NCBI RefSeq assembly: GCF_902859945.1
Contig: NZ_CADIKL010000006.1
Span: forward strand, 209,163 to 273,162
Source: Paraburkholderia caffeinitolerans
Lineage (GTDB): Bacteria; Pseudomonadota; Gammaproteobacteria; Burkholderiales; Burkholderiaceae
Length of the DNA stretch: 64,000 nucleotides
Reading direction: 5' to 3'
Shown: positions 52,890 to 61,397 of the stretch, piece by piece
Numbering within the stretch: position 1 is the first letter of the stretch
Layout of the letters: each line of letters begins with the position of its first letter
Position numbers and translations under genes: made by a program
Notes under the pieces: model-generated
Seen by the model: only the letters and a program-made list of their open reading frames with translations
Databases searched by the model: none
What the model was told of the DNA's origin: nothing

Positions 52890-54284
52890 TCAGGGATAGC
52901 AGTACGAATCGGACGAACAGTCGCCGCCTTCGAGCCGGATCTGATGCGGGCGATGCGTCTTCGGCCACTCCACGAAGAAGCGTTCGTCGAAGCCGAGTCC
53001 GCCCTCGGGGGCTGCGTCGAGCTTCACCATCCAGCCGTCGATGCCTTCGGGGTAGAACTGTGCGTCGATGGCGCCGTACAGCGAATTCGTGAAATACACG
53101 CGCCGCCCATCGCGGCTCACCTCCACCATCTGCGGGCCGCCATTGAGCGCACGGCCTTGGGCGCGCGGGTGCGTGGCCCGCGAAACGATCCCGCCGATGC
53201 GCACGCTGCCCGTCAAGACAGGATGTTCGGGGTCCGAAACATCGTATTGGCGCAGGTCGCCTGTGCCCCAGCAGGCCACGTAGAGGAAGCGGTCGTCGAG
53301 CGAGAGCGCGATGTCGGTGACGAGCGGCGGCACGGCGGCGAAGCCCTTGAGCATGGGCGGGAGCGATTCCGGGTCCGCGGGTTCGGCGGGAATCTCGATG
53401 ATCTTGCGCGCCGCCCATTGGTCGCCGTCGCGATACCACTGCCAGATCGACGCCGAAAGGTCCTTCAGGCTGATGACGGAGTTCACGAAGCCATAAGGCT
53501 TCGTGGGGTCGTGCGCGGGCCGCAGTTCGAACACCAGTTGGTTTTCCGCGCCGAAGTCGAGTACCTGTTTGTGGCGGCGGGTGTGCAGGTCCCAGAAGTG
53601 CAGCCGGTGGCCGTACTGGCCTCCAAGCAGCACCTCGGGCACGAGGCCGTTCTCGAAGGTGGCGGGCAGGCCCCATTCGCTGGTCACGAGCGTGTCGTAG
53701 CCGAGATGCCACCAGCCGTCGTAGGCGAGCTGCTGCGGGCCGCGCTCGATTTCCCATTGGCCGAGGATGTCGAAGCTCTCGTGATCCATCAGGAAGATGC
53801 CGCCAGGCGCTTCGCCCTCGGCGTTCGCGAGCGCCGTCACGTAGATGCCGTCCGGCCCGCAGTGCACCGTATGGGGGCGCGTATAGCCGGCGCGTTGCGC
53901 GACGCTTGCAGGTTCGTGTACGCGCACGATTTTCGGGCGGCGCGCGTTGGGCTTCGTATCGACAATATGAATGCGCGATGAGCGCAAGCCCGGCACGATC
54001 AGATAACGACGCTCCGTATGGGCGTGCGGTGCGTTCGGACACAGGCATGAACTGCAGGCGTTCCAGCCGAAATGATGGAGCTCGTCGCCGGTGTGCGGCA
54101 TCGCGAGGCGATGAACGATCTGGCCGTATTCGGCCGAGGCGGGATCGAGGTCGACTACGTCGAGCGAGTCGGGCACGCGGCTAGTGGGGTCGAAACTCGC
54201 TACCCATGCGAGCGTTTCCGGCGTGGCCGCGGCGGCAAGGCGCGCGGAGGGGTAGAAGCTCGGATCCGGTTTCCATGTCGCCAT
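52890..54284 (-). CDS. mtoX: Selenium-binding protein 1 family / methanethiol oxidase (SBP56)
   Basis: Encodes 464 aa. The SBP56 family oxidises methanethiol to formaldehyde, H2S and H2O2 and needs copper. Marks include the N-terminal ETLAWVASFDPTSRVPDSL, HHFGWNACSSCLCPNAPHA (cysteines of the conserved CSSC motif), GIYVTALANAEGEAPGGIFLMD, VTSEWGLPATFENGL and the C-terminal FVEWPKTHRPHQIRLEGGDCSSDSYCYP. The length matches bacterial MtoX. No signal peptide is obvious. It is the likely first gene of a pair with the downstream membrane protein. The symbol is by family only. Confidence 0.9.
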   Translation of the reverse strand: MATWKPDPSFYPSARLAAAATPETLAWVASFDPTSRVPDSLDVVDLDPASAEYGQIVHRLAMPHTGDELHHFGWNACSSCLCPNAPHAHTERRYLIVPGLRSSRIHIVDTKPNARRPKIVRVHEPASVAQRAGYTRPHTVHCGPDGIYVTALANAEGEAPGGIFLMDHESFDILGQWEIERGPQQLAYDGWWHLGYDTLVTSEWGLPATFENGLVPEVLLGGQYGHRLHFWDLHTRRHKQVLDFGAENQLVFELRPAHDPTKPYGFVNSVISLKDLSASIWQWYRDGDQWAARKIIEIPAEPADPESLPPMLKGFAAVPPLVTDIALSLDDRFLYVACWGTGDLRQYDVSDPEHPVLTGSVRIGGIVSRATHPRAQGRALNGGPQMVEVSRDGRRVYFTNSLYGAIDAQFYPEGIDGWMVKLDAAPEGGLGFDERFFVEWPKTHRPHQIRLEGGDCSSDSYCYP

Positions 54285-54548
54285 CGCTACCTCTCCTTGT
54301 AGAGGTTTCGGAAGGGCCCATCTTGCACCGGTTTGCAGGCTGTGTGTCGTTTCGTATGATTTTTGTGCGCCTTATTCCTTGAGGGAAAAAACATATGCGC
54401 GGCGGTTATAAGGCGCGCGATTATACATACTGCGAAAACAGTGAATTCGCCGTGTCGCCATTTATCCCGTGCTCAGGACTTTCTAGACTACATCCAACGG
54501 TTCGCACTTTGTGCCGGACCGATAGATCAAGTTTCCGGAGGTATTGTC

Positions 54549-54851
54549 ATGAAGTCGCTTATTAACGCCGTCGCGCTTGCCGCTGTGCTCGCAGTGCCCG
54601 CTGTTTCTTTTGCGCAGTCGCAACCCGAAAACGGTCCTGTCACGCGTGAACAGGTACGCAACGAACTCAAGGCGCTCGAATCGGTGGGCTGGCGGCCGAA
54701 CGTGGTTTCGCCGTTCTATCCTGGGGATTACCAGGCGGCTAAGGCGCGTTTGCAATCGGGTGGTGATAGCGGCTATGGGCCGGCGACGGACGGCTCGTCG
54801 CAAAGTGGCACGGCGAGCAGCTACTCGCCGCCGGTGCGTATGATGCGCTGA
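54549..54851 (+). CDS. DUF4148 family secreted small protein
   Basis: Encodes 100 aa: signal peptide MKSLINAVALAAVLAVPAVSFA, then the DUF4148 phrase PVTREQVRNELKALESVGW and a Ser/Gly/Gln-rich tail. This family is abundant in Burkholderia and relatives; function unknown. ATG at 54549 with GGAGG upstream. Confidence 0.9.
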   Translation: MKSLINAVALAAVLAVPAVSFAQSQPENGPVTREQVRNELKALESVGWRPNVVSPFYPGDYQAAKARLQSGGDSGYGPATDGSSQSGTASSYSPPVRMMR

Positions 54852-54892
54852 GCTTGTGTGAACAGTTGCAAGAGCGCCGCAGTCAGGCGCTC

Positions 54893-56452
54893 TTATTGCA
54901 TCGGCGCCGGCTGATTGGCTTGGGGCGCTTGTGCTGCTTGTGTCGGTTGTGCCGACTGTGTCGCCTGTGCGGATGATCCCGCCTGCCCCGAGACCGCCGG
55001 CGCCGGCTTCTCCTGATCCTGCTCCCACCCCCCGCCCAGCGCGAGAAACAGCTTCACCTGATCGAGCGCCACCTGGCCTTCGGCCGCCGCTACTTCAGCA
55101 TGCACGCTCGTGAGCGTGCGCGTGGCGTCGAGGTCCGAGAGGAAGGGCTCGCGGCCCGCTGCGTAGAGGCGGTGCGTCTGGTCGGCGGACTGCTGCGCCG
55201 ACACATAGGCCGTGCGCAGCGCGTCCGCACGCTGATCGTCGGCGGCGTAGGTGGCGAGGCTCGTCTGCGTCTCGCGCAGCGCGTTGAGCACCACGCCGTC
55301 GAAGTGCGCGAGCGCGCCGGCGGTGGCCGCCTCTGCGCCGCGCACGCGGGCGCGTTGACCGTTCAGCGGGAAAGTCCAGTTGATTAGTGGTCCGATCGAC
55401 CAGGCATTGGTCTTCGGCGTAAACAGATCGCTCGTGAGGCCGATCGAGCCCACGCCCGCGCCGATGCTGACCGATGGATACATCTCCGCCATCGCCACGC
55501 CGATGCGCGCGGTGGCCGACGCGAGTTCGCGCTCGGCCGCGCGCACGTCGGGGCGGCGGCGCAGGAGCGCCGCGCCGTCGCCGACCGGGATCGGCTGCTT
55601 GAGTTTGGGCAGGCGGTTGCACGCGAGCACCGCCGGCGGCAGGTCGGACGGCGCGCGCGCGAGCAGCATCGCGAGTTGATATTGCGCGACGCGGCGGCGG
55701 CCCTCGAAGCGGGGGATATCGGCGGCGAGCGTTTCCACCTGGGTCTGGCCGCGCGTGACGTCGGGCTGGTTGCCTCGGCCCGCGTCGCGCAGGCGCTTCG
55801 TGAGCGCCACGCGCTGCTTTTGCAGCGCGAGCGACTCCTGCGCGATGGCGAGTTCCTCGCCGGCCGAGCACGACGCGACATAGGCCTGCACGACATCGGC
55901 GACTACGGTGATGCGCGCGAGATCGGCGGCGGCCAGCACGGCTTCGTCGTCGGCGCTCGCGGCTTCCACGCCGCGCCGCAGCTTGCCGAACAGATCGATC
56001 TCATACGACACGTTGATGCCGATATCGCCGAGGTTGGCCACCGGCAGCTTGTTGAACAGCAGGAATTGCTCCGCCGATTCCTGGGCGCGCTGGAACCCGG
56101 CGGTCGCGCCGCCCGAGAAGCCGCCTTGTGAATTGGCGACTTCGAACGCGGCGCGCGAACGCGCGAGATTCGCGGCGGCCACGCGCAGGCTCGTGTTCGA
56201 TTGCAGCGCCTGCTGGACGAGTTGGTCGAGCGTGGGGTCGTCGTAGAGACGCCACCAGTCGTTGGGCACCTCGCCCTGCGAAACCGGCGCACGGCTTGCG
56301 CCGTCGATCGGCCCTTGTGCGAGCGGCGCGTTCACGAGCGCGTCCTTCGGCACTGTGTAGTCGGGGCCGAGGTTGATGCACGCGCCCAGCGCGAGCACCA
56401 ACGGCGCGAGGGGTGCGAACGCGAACGCGCGCCGAAGTCCAGGACGCGTCAT
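54893..56452 (-). CDS. Outer-membrane efflux lipoprotein (NodT/OMF family)
   Basis: Encodes 519 aa. The signal ends at LALGACINLGPDYTVP, a lipobox with Cys25 for lipidation. Outer-membrane efflux (TolC-like) repeats follow: LVQQALQSNTSLRVAAANLARSRAAFEVANSQ and YEIDLFGKLRRGVEAASAD in the first half, mirrored by LRRRPDVRAAERELASATARIGVAMAEMYP in the second. A Gln/Ala/Pro-rich tail ends the protein. Its start overlaps the stop of the periplasmic adaptor gene by 4 bp; last gene of the marR-FUSC-DUF1656-HlyD-OMF operon. Confidence 0.92.
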   Translation of the reverse strand: MTRPGLRRAFAFAPLAPLVLALGACINLGPDYTVPKDALVNAPLAQGPIDGASRAPVSQGEVPNDWWRLYDDPTLDQLVQQALQSNTSLRVAAANLARSRAAFEVANSQGGFSGGATAGFQRAQESAEQFLLFNKLPVANLGDIGINVSYEIDLFGKLRRGVEAASADDEAVLAAADLARITVVADVVQAYVASCSAGEELAIAQESLALQKQRVALTKRLRDAGRGNQPDVTRGQTQVETLAADIPRFEGRRRVAQYQLAMLLARAPSDLPPAVLACNRLPKLKQPIPVGDGAALLRRRPDVRAAERELASATARIGVAMAEMYPSVSIGAGVGSIGLTSDLFTPKTNAWSIGPLINWTFPLNGQRARVRGAEAATAGALAHFDGVVLNALRETQTSLATYAADDQRADALRTAYVSAQQSADQTHRLYAAGREPFLSDLDATRTLTSVHAEVAAAEGQVALDQVKLFLALGGGWEQDQEKPAPAVSGQAGSSAQATQSAQPTQAAQAPQANQPAPMQ

Positions 56453-57489
56453 TGCGAAGCTCCACTCGCCGTTGCGGGCGCGGCGCCTGCATTCACACTT
56501 GCATTCGCGCTTGAACTCGCGCTTGAACCCGATCCGGCATCCGAAGCCGCGACCGCACCGCTGGCGCTGCTCTCACGCGTCGCGCGCGCCGCCGCACCGG
56601 CCTTGCTCGTCTGTTTTTCGCTGACTTCGGTGCGCACCGCGACGGTGGCGGTGCGGCCCGCGATCATGCGGAAGTCGTCGGGCACTTCGTCGAGCGCGAC
56701 GCGCACCGGCACGCGCTGCGCGAGACGCACCCAGCTGAACGCGGGATTCACGTTCGGCAGGAGGTTGGGGCTTTGCTGGCGGTCGCGGTCTTCGATGGCG
56801 GCGACGATGCTCTGCACGTGGCCGCGCAACGGACGCGGCTCGCCCATCACGGTGATTTCCACAGGCTGGCCGAGATGAATGCCGTGCAGGCGCGTTTCCT
56901 CGAAGTAGCCATCCACGCGGAACGAATGCATGTCCACCACCGAGAGCTCGGCGCGGCCCGCCGAGACGTACTCGCCCACGCGCGGCGCGCGGTCGTTCAG
57001 ATAGCCGTCCACGGGGCTCACGATGGTCGTGCGCTGCAGGTTCAGCTTCGCGGTGTCCACCTGTACCTGGGCGTCGGCCACGGCGGCTTCGCCCTGATCG
57101 ACCTTCGTGCGGCTTTCCTCCAGGGTTTCGCTGGCGACCAGATTGCCGAGCGCGAGGTTGCGCGCGTATTCGCGCTTGGCCTGCGCGAGCGTGGCCTGGC
57201 GATTTTGCAGCGCCGCCTGGGCGAGGCGCAGCGCGAGCGAGTAGCGTGCCTGATCGATCACGAACAGCACCTGGCCTTTCTTGACCTGCTGGTTGTCGAC
57301 CACCTCGACGTTCGTGATGAGGCCACCCACATCGGGCGCGACCTGGATCACGTCGGCGCGCACGCGGCCATCGCGCGTCCACGGCGAGTACATGTAGTAG
57401 TTGACGATGCGCCATAGCACGACCGCGGCCACGACGACGACAATGAACGTGAGCAGGATTTGTCCTGCCGAGAACCAGGTTTTTTTCAC
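56449..57489 (-). CDS. HlyD family periplasmic adaptor (AaeA-like)
   Basis: Encodes 346 aa. An N-terminal membrane anchor (SAGQILLTFIVVVVAAVVLWRIV) leads to the barrel-sandwich region: YYMYSPWTRDGRVRADVIQVAPDVGGLI, long coiled-coil helices (LAQAALQNRQATLAQAKREYARNLA) and TTIVSPVDGYLNDRAPRVGEYVSAG. It bridges the inner-membrane pump to the outer-membrane channel. The C-terminus is a long Ser/Ala/Gly-rich tail. The GTG at 57489 is favoured: it overlaps the stop of the DUF1656 gene by 4 bp (GTGA). Third membrane-complex gene of the operon. Confidence 0.9.
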   Translation of the reverse strand: MKKTWFSAGQILLTFIVVVVAAVVLWRIVNYYMYSPWTRDGRVRADVIQVAPDVGGLITNVEVVDNQQVKKGQVLFVIDQARYSLALRLAQAALQNRQATLAQAKREYARNLALGNLVASETLEESRTKVDQGEAAVADAQVQVDTAKLNLQRTTIVSPVDGYLNDRAPRVGEYVSAGRAELSVVDMHSFRVDGYFEETRLHGIHLGQPVEITVMGEPRPLRGHVQSIVAAIEDRDRQQSPNLLPNVNPAFSWVRLAQRVPVRVALDEVPDDFRMIAGRTATVAVRTEVSEKQTSKAGAAARATRESSASGAVAASDAGSGSSASSSANASVNAGAAPATASGASQ

Positions 57490-57695
57490 GGTAGTAAGCG
57501 ATGCGACACGATGATGACGGCGGCAAGCACGAAGACATAAATGCCGAGGTCGAAAATGGAACGATGCCACACGAGCCGGTAGAAGCCGACGCGCGTGAGC
57601 ACCTTGCCGATCACGACGTTGATGAGGTACGCGATCAGCATCAGCACGAGCACGGCGGGCACGAACACGCCGAAGATATCGATTTCGCCGATCAT
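57486..57695 (-). CDS. DUF1656 family small membrane protein
   Basis: Encodes 69 aa: MIGEIDIFGVFVPAVLVLMLIAY with two transmembrane helices and VGFYRLVWHRSIFDLGIYVFVLAAVI. DUF1656 (AaeX-like) proteins accompany FUSC/HlyD efflux pumps. The ATG at 57695 is the usual family start; a longer open frame to 57941 overlaps the FUSC gene in another phase. Probably a pump accessory. Confidence 0.88.
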   Translation of the reverse strand: MIGEIDIFGVFVPAVLVLMLIAYLINVVIGKVLTRVGFYRLVWHRSIFDLGIYVFVLAAVIIVSHRLLP

Positions 57696-57732
57696 GGCGC
57701 GGCTCTCGAGGTCAGGTAAAAAGGTTGCGCGC

Positions 57733-59901
57733 TCATCCATTGGCTCCGGTTGGCTCGCTGCCAGGACGCTGGCCGACCAGCGCGGGGTAGAGCGAGAGGC
57801 GCAGGCCCACGAGCGCGTGCTGCGTGTCGCGCAGCCAGCGCTGCGTGAAGTGCGCGGGCGGCGGCGTTTGCGCGCTTGCGCCGGCCGGGCCCGCTGCATC
57901 GGCATCAGCGGCGCGGGCGGCATCGGCGGCTTCTTGCGCAAGTCCTTGCGCGGCCACTCGATGCAGCGCGTCGTCGATGGTGGCGAGCAGCGCGGGCGGG
58001 GCGCTCTGGCGTTCGCTTGTCTGCGCGCAGCGCGTGTAATGGTCGCTCACGCCCGCGAGTACGCGGTCGATGACGGCGGGCATGTCGCCGTTGAGCTTGC
58101 GGCGCGAACGGCGCAGGTCCAGCGCGTTGAGCGCGATGCGCAGGTCGCGAAAGCTCTCGATCGAAGGATGACGATGCTCGTCCGAGGCCGCAAGGCGCGG
58201 AATCAGCTGCATCAGGCGGTCGACCATGCGCGAGGCCAGATCGCGCTGGTCGGCGATGCGCCCGGCGCTGGCCGAGAGCGCCACGTCGGTCCAGCTCGAG
58301 CGCAACAGGCGCTTCGCCGCGAATTCCGCGCCGAACGGGCGCGTCACGCGCGTCCACACATAGGCGAACAGCAGGCCCGAGATGCCCGCGATATTGCTGT
58401 TCAGGAATACGAAGAAATCGGCTTCGTACGCGCTCTGGATGCTGATGAAGGTGGCCGTGTTCACGGCCACGAGCATCGTCACCATGTTGAACTGCGGGCG
58501 CGGAATGAGCGTGCCGATCAGGATGAACGGTCCCGCGAACAGCAGCACGAGCATGGCGAAGTCGTGCACCTTGGGCAGCACCACGAACAGATAGAGCCCC
58601 GCGAACACCGCGCTCGCCGCTGTCGCGACGAAGAAGCGGAACACCAGCGGCGCGGGGTCGTCGAGCGCCGCGAAGAAGCAGCAGGCCACCGCCGCGAGCG
58701 TCACCGCGCCCGCGCCGTCGTGCCAGCCCGAGCTGACCCACAGCCAGCACGCCACCAGAATCGCGCCCATCGGCACGAGGCATGAGAACAGCATGAGGCC
58801 GCGGTCGTAGAAGCGCTCGGTGCCGCCGAGACGCCAGTGCCGGTAGCGCGGCCGCCACGTGCCGGTTTCGTGCGCGATCAGCGCGCGCAGGGTCCGGCAG
58901 TCCTGCCACACGTCGATCACCTGACCCAGACGCCACAGCGCGTTCGAGAGCAGCGCCCCCTCCCAGCTCGTGAGCGCGTCGTGCGGGGGCTGCAGTGCGG
59001 CCACGCGCGCGCGCAGGCTCTCGGCGACGGGGTCGCCCGCGTCGTCGTGGATTTCGGCGGCGCGCGTGGGCAGCGGAGCGTCGAACCATTTTGCGGCGTC
59101 GGCGAGCAGTGCGTCGAGGCCTTCCGGCCACGTGTGCAGATCGCGCCGCAATGCGATGAGCGGGTCCGCGAGCGCGGAAATCATCGGCAGGAACAACTGC
59201 ATGCGCCCACGCAGGTTTTGCGCGCGCGAGAGGATTTCCGGATGCGTGTGGTCGTAGCTCAACTGGCTCAGCAGGAATTCGAGCTGGTTCACCGTGGAGG
59301 CCATGCGCTGCCGGCAGGCCGAGATCGCCTTGCCTGCGATGGTCCCGGAGAGCGTTTCGCGGCCATAGAAGGCGGCGTCGCGGAACCACGCATCGGCGCG
59401 CTCGATCAGCGTGGGCGCGAGCCGGCTCGGCAAGATGGCGCTGCCCACCACGCTCGCGCAGATGATGCCGAGCGTGATCTCCTGGGTGCGCGCGATGGCC
59501 ACGTCGAATATCGTGGTGGGATCGGTCACGGTGGGCAGCGCGATGAGCGGCATGGTGTAGCCCGCAAGCATGAACACGTAGCTGCGCGCGGTGCGGTCCG
59601 AAATCGCCAGATAGAGCATCGTGCCGGTCCAGAGCGCCACGATCACGCTGAACAGCAGCGGCGTTTCGACGAACGGCGGCACCAGCGTGATGGCGGCGGT
59701 TGCGCCCAGCGCGGTGCCGAGCGCCCGGTAGAGCGCCTTCGAGCGCGTGGCGCCCACGAACGGATTCGAGACGATATAGACGCTCGCCATGGCCCAGTAC
59801 GGGCGCGGCAGCTGAAATATCAGCGCGATATAGAGCGCGAGCATCGAAGCGGCGAAGGTCTTGACCGAGAAAAGCCAGTCGCGCCAGGAGGGGTAAGTCA
59901 T
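57733..59901 (-). CDS. FUSC family efflux pump inner-membrane protein (AaeB-like)
   Basis: Encodes 722 aa with two sets of hydrophobic segments, residues about 10-170 (FSVKTFAASMLALYIALIFQLPRPYWAMASVYIVSNPFVG) and about 385-530, separated by cytoplasmic domains; this is the FUSC/AaeB design for efflux of aromatic carboxylic acids such as p-hydroxybenzoate. An Ala/Gln-rich C-terminal tail follows. It is 16 bp after marR on the same strand, followed by DUF1656, HlyD and OMF genes. In a benzoate-degrading strain it may protect against excess aromatic acid. Confidence 0.92.
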   Translation of the reverse strand: MTYPSWRDWLFSVKTFAASMLALYIALIFQLPRPYWAMASVYIVSNPFVGATRSKALYRALGTALGATAAITLVPPFVETPLLFSVIVALWTGTMLYLAISDRTARSYVFMLAGYTMPLIALPTVTDPTTIFDVAIARTQEITLGIICASVVGSAILPSRLAPTLIERADAWFRDAAFYGRETLSGTIAGKAISACRQRMASTVNQLEFLLSQLSYDHTHPEILSRAQNLRGRMQLFLPMISALADPLIALRRDLHTWPEGLDALLADAAKWFDAPLPTRAAEIHDDAGDPVAESLRARVAALQPPHDALTSWEGALLSNALWRLGQVIDVWQDCRTLRALIAHETGTWRPRYRHWRLGGTERFYDRGLMLFSCLVPMGAILVACWLWVSSGWHDGAGAVTLAAVACCFFAALDDPAPLVFRFFVATAASAVFAGLYLFVVLPKVHDFAMLVLLFAGPFILIGTLIPRPQFNMVTMLVAVNTATFISIQSAYEADFFVFLNSNIAGISGLLFAYVWTRVTRPFGAEFAAKRLLRSSWTDVALSASAGRIADQRDLASRMVDRLMQLIPRLAASDEHRHPSIESFRDLRIALNALDLRRSRRKLNGDMPAVIDRVLAGVSDHYTRCAQTSERQSAPPALLATIDDALHRVAAQGLAQEAADAARAADADAAGPAGASAQTPPPAHFTQRWLRDTQHALVGLRLSLYPALVGQRPGSEPTGANG

Positions 59902-59917
59902 GAGCCGCTTGCCGCTA

Positions 59918-60373
59918 TCAGTCGTGAATGGACGCGTCGGCCGGGTCCGGCGCGTTGAAGGCGTTGAGCACGCGCAGCGTGGTTTCCAGATCGGCGCGGC
60001 TCACGCCCTTGAGCACGCGCGCGCGCAGCGCACGCAGGTCTTCCTCCATTTTCGCGGTGACGGCGTGGCCTTCACGGGTCAGCGAGATGGTCTTGGCGCG
60101 GCGGTCGTCGGGGTCTTCATCGCGGCGCACGAGGCCTGCTGCGCAGAGCTGATCGAGCAGACGCACGAGCGAGGGACCTTCGATGCCCACGTGCTCGGCG
60201 AGCGTGACCTGGCGCACCGCTTCGCCAAGCCGCCCGGCGGTGAGCAGCGGCGCGGCGCAGGCCTCGGAGACGTTATAGGCGGCGAGCGCGCCGTGACTCG
60301 TGCGCCGCCATTTGCGCGCCGCCACGACGAGCGTGCTGCTGACGGCAAGACGTAAAGTGTGAAGATTCGACAT
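59918..60373 (-). CDS. MarR family transcriptional regulator
   Basis: Encodes 151 aa. The winged HTH contains RQVTLAEHVGIEGPSLVRLLDQLCAAGLV and the wing RRDEDPDDRRAKTISLTREG. MarR proteins repress pumps and are released by phenolic ligands. First gene of the five-gene efflux operon and probably its repressor. The start ATG at 60373 is followed upstream by the operator-like repeats. Confidence 0.92.
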   Translation of the reverse strand: MSNLHTLRLAVSSTLVVAARKWRRTSHGALAAYNVSEACAAPLLTAGRLGEAVRQVTLAEHVGIEGPSLVRLLDQLCAAGLVRRDEDPDDRRAKTISLTREGHAVTAKMEEDLRALRARVLKGVSRADLETTLRVLNAFNAPDPADASIHD

Positions 60374-60382
60374 CGGCGCGAT

Positions 60383-60414
60383 GATAGCGGAAAACTATTC
60401 GGTAGCAAACTATC
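60383..60414. promoter_or_regulatory. MarR operator candidate
   Basis: AAACTAT occurs twice (60392-60398, 60407-60413), 15 bp apart, inside a larger inverted frame GATAG (60383-60387) / CTATC (60410-60414), just upstream of marR. Confidence 0.45.
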
Positions 60415-60552
60415 GTTTTTCGGCTGCCTGTCACTGGGCTTTCAGGCTGAGGTGCCGCCTGCCTGGGAAGACCTTTCCAGATGGTAGTGGAATGGATGCA
60501 GGCGTGCTTTTTGGGTGCCGCTTTTTTGTGCGCTAGCCGGGCGATGCGAAGT

Positions 60553-61254
60553 TCACTGGACGCGCCAATCCGCGAGCAGGGCAGGCAGTTGCGCCATGTC
60601 CGTGAACACCTGCGCGACGCCCACGTCGAGCAGCGCCTGCGCGCTGCTGTGGCCCGGCGTGCCGGGGCTGTAGCCGAACACGGTGGCGCCCGCCGCGAGA
60701 CCGGCGCGCGCGCCCGTCACGGTGTCTTCGATCACGGCGCAGCGTTGCGGCGCGGCGCTGAGGCCCGCGGCGGCGGCCAGGTAGACGTCGGGGTGGGGCT
60801 TGCTGCGCGGCGTTTCGTGGCCGCTGAAGATGCGCCCCGCGAAGCAGTCGAACAGATCCACCTTGCGCAGCTGCAACTCGACCTTGTAGCGGTCCGCGCC
60901 CGAGGCCACTGCAATGCGCCCGTCATATGCCGCGTGCACGGCGTGCACGGCGGCCGGTGCGCCCGGTATCTCGGCAAGGTCGCGTTCGAGCGCCGCGTTG
61001 CGGCGCGCGCGAAAGGTTTCGAGCCAGCTTTCGGTGATGCGAAAACCGGTGTGCTGCTCGATGCGCGCGGCCTCGTCCTTCACCATCTTGCCGACGAAAA
61101 TGCGCATCGCCTCGTCCACGGAGAGCGTCCAGCCGAGCTCGCCCAGCATCTGGACCAGCACGACATGCGTGATGCGTTCCGAGTCGACGAGTACGCCGTC
61201 GCAGTCGAAGAGCACGGCGTCGAAGGGGAGATGGGGCATGGCTTGGCGGATCAT
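60553..61254 (-). CDS. HAD-superfamily phosphatase (beta-phosphoglucomutase-like)
   Basis: Encodes about 233 aa. HAD motif I is AVLFDCDGVLVDSE, motif II lies in VASGADRYKV, the lysine in RSKPHPDVYL (motif III) and the acidic motif IV in CAVIEDTVTGARAGLAAGA. The cap domain is the small helical type. Relatives are phosphoglycolate or sugar phosphatases. Start is uncertain: ATG at 61254 or 61239, neither with a strong Shine-Dalgarno. Isolated gene. Confidence 0.85.
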   Translation of the reverse strand: MIRQAMPHLPFDAVLFDCDGVLVDSERITHVVLVQMLGELGWTLSVDEAMRIFVGKMVKDEAARIEQHTGFRITESWLETFRARRNAALERDLAEIPGAPAAVHAVHAAYDGRIAVASGADRYKVELQLRKVDLFDCFAGRIFSGHETPRSKPHPDVYLAAAAGLSAAPQRCAVIEDTVTGARAGLAAGATVFGYSPGTPGHSSAQALLDVGVAQVFTDMAQLPALLADWRVQ

Positions 61255-61397
61255 CGAAGGCAATGGCAGCGCCCGCGCGCGGAGCGTGGCGCGAACAGAA
61301 GCGGCGAGAACGGAGAGCGCGATGATAACCGGGATGCGGCGCGGGCGTCGGGTTCGGCTGCAGGCTCAGGGCCCTCGCGAGGCCCGTGCAACGCTGC

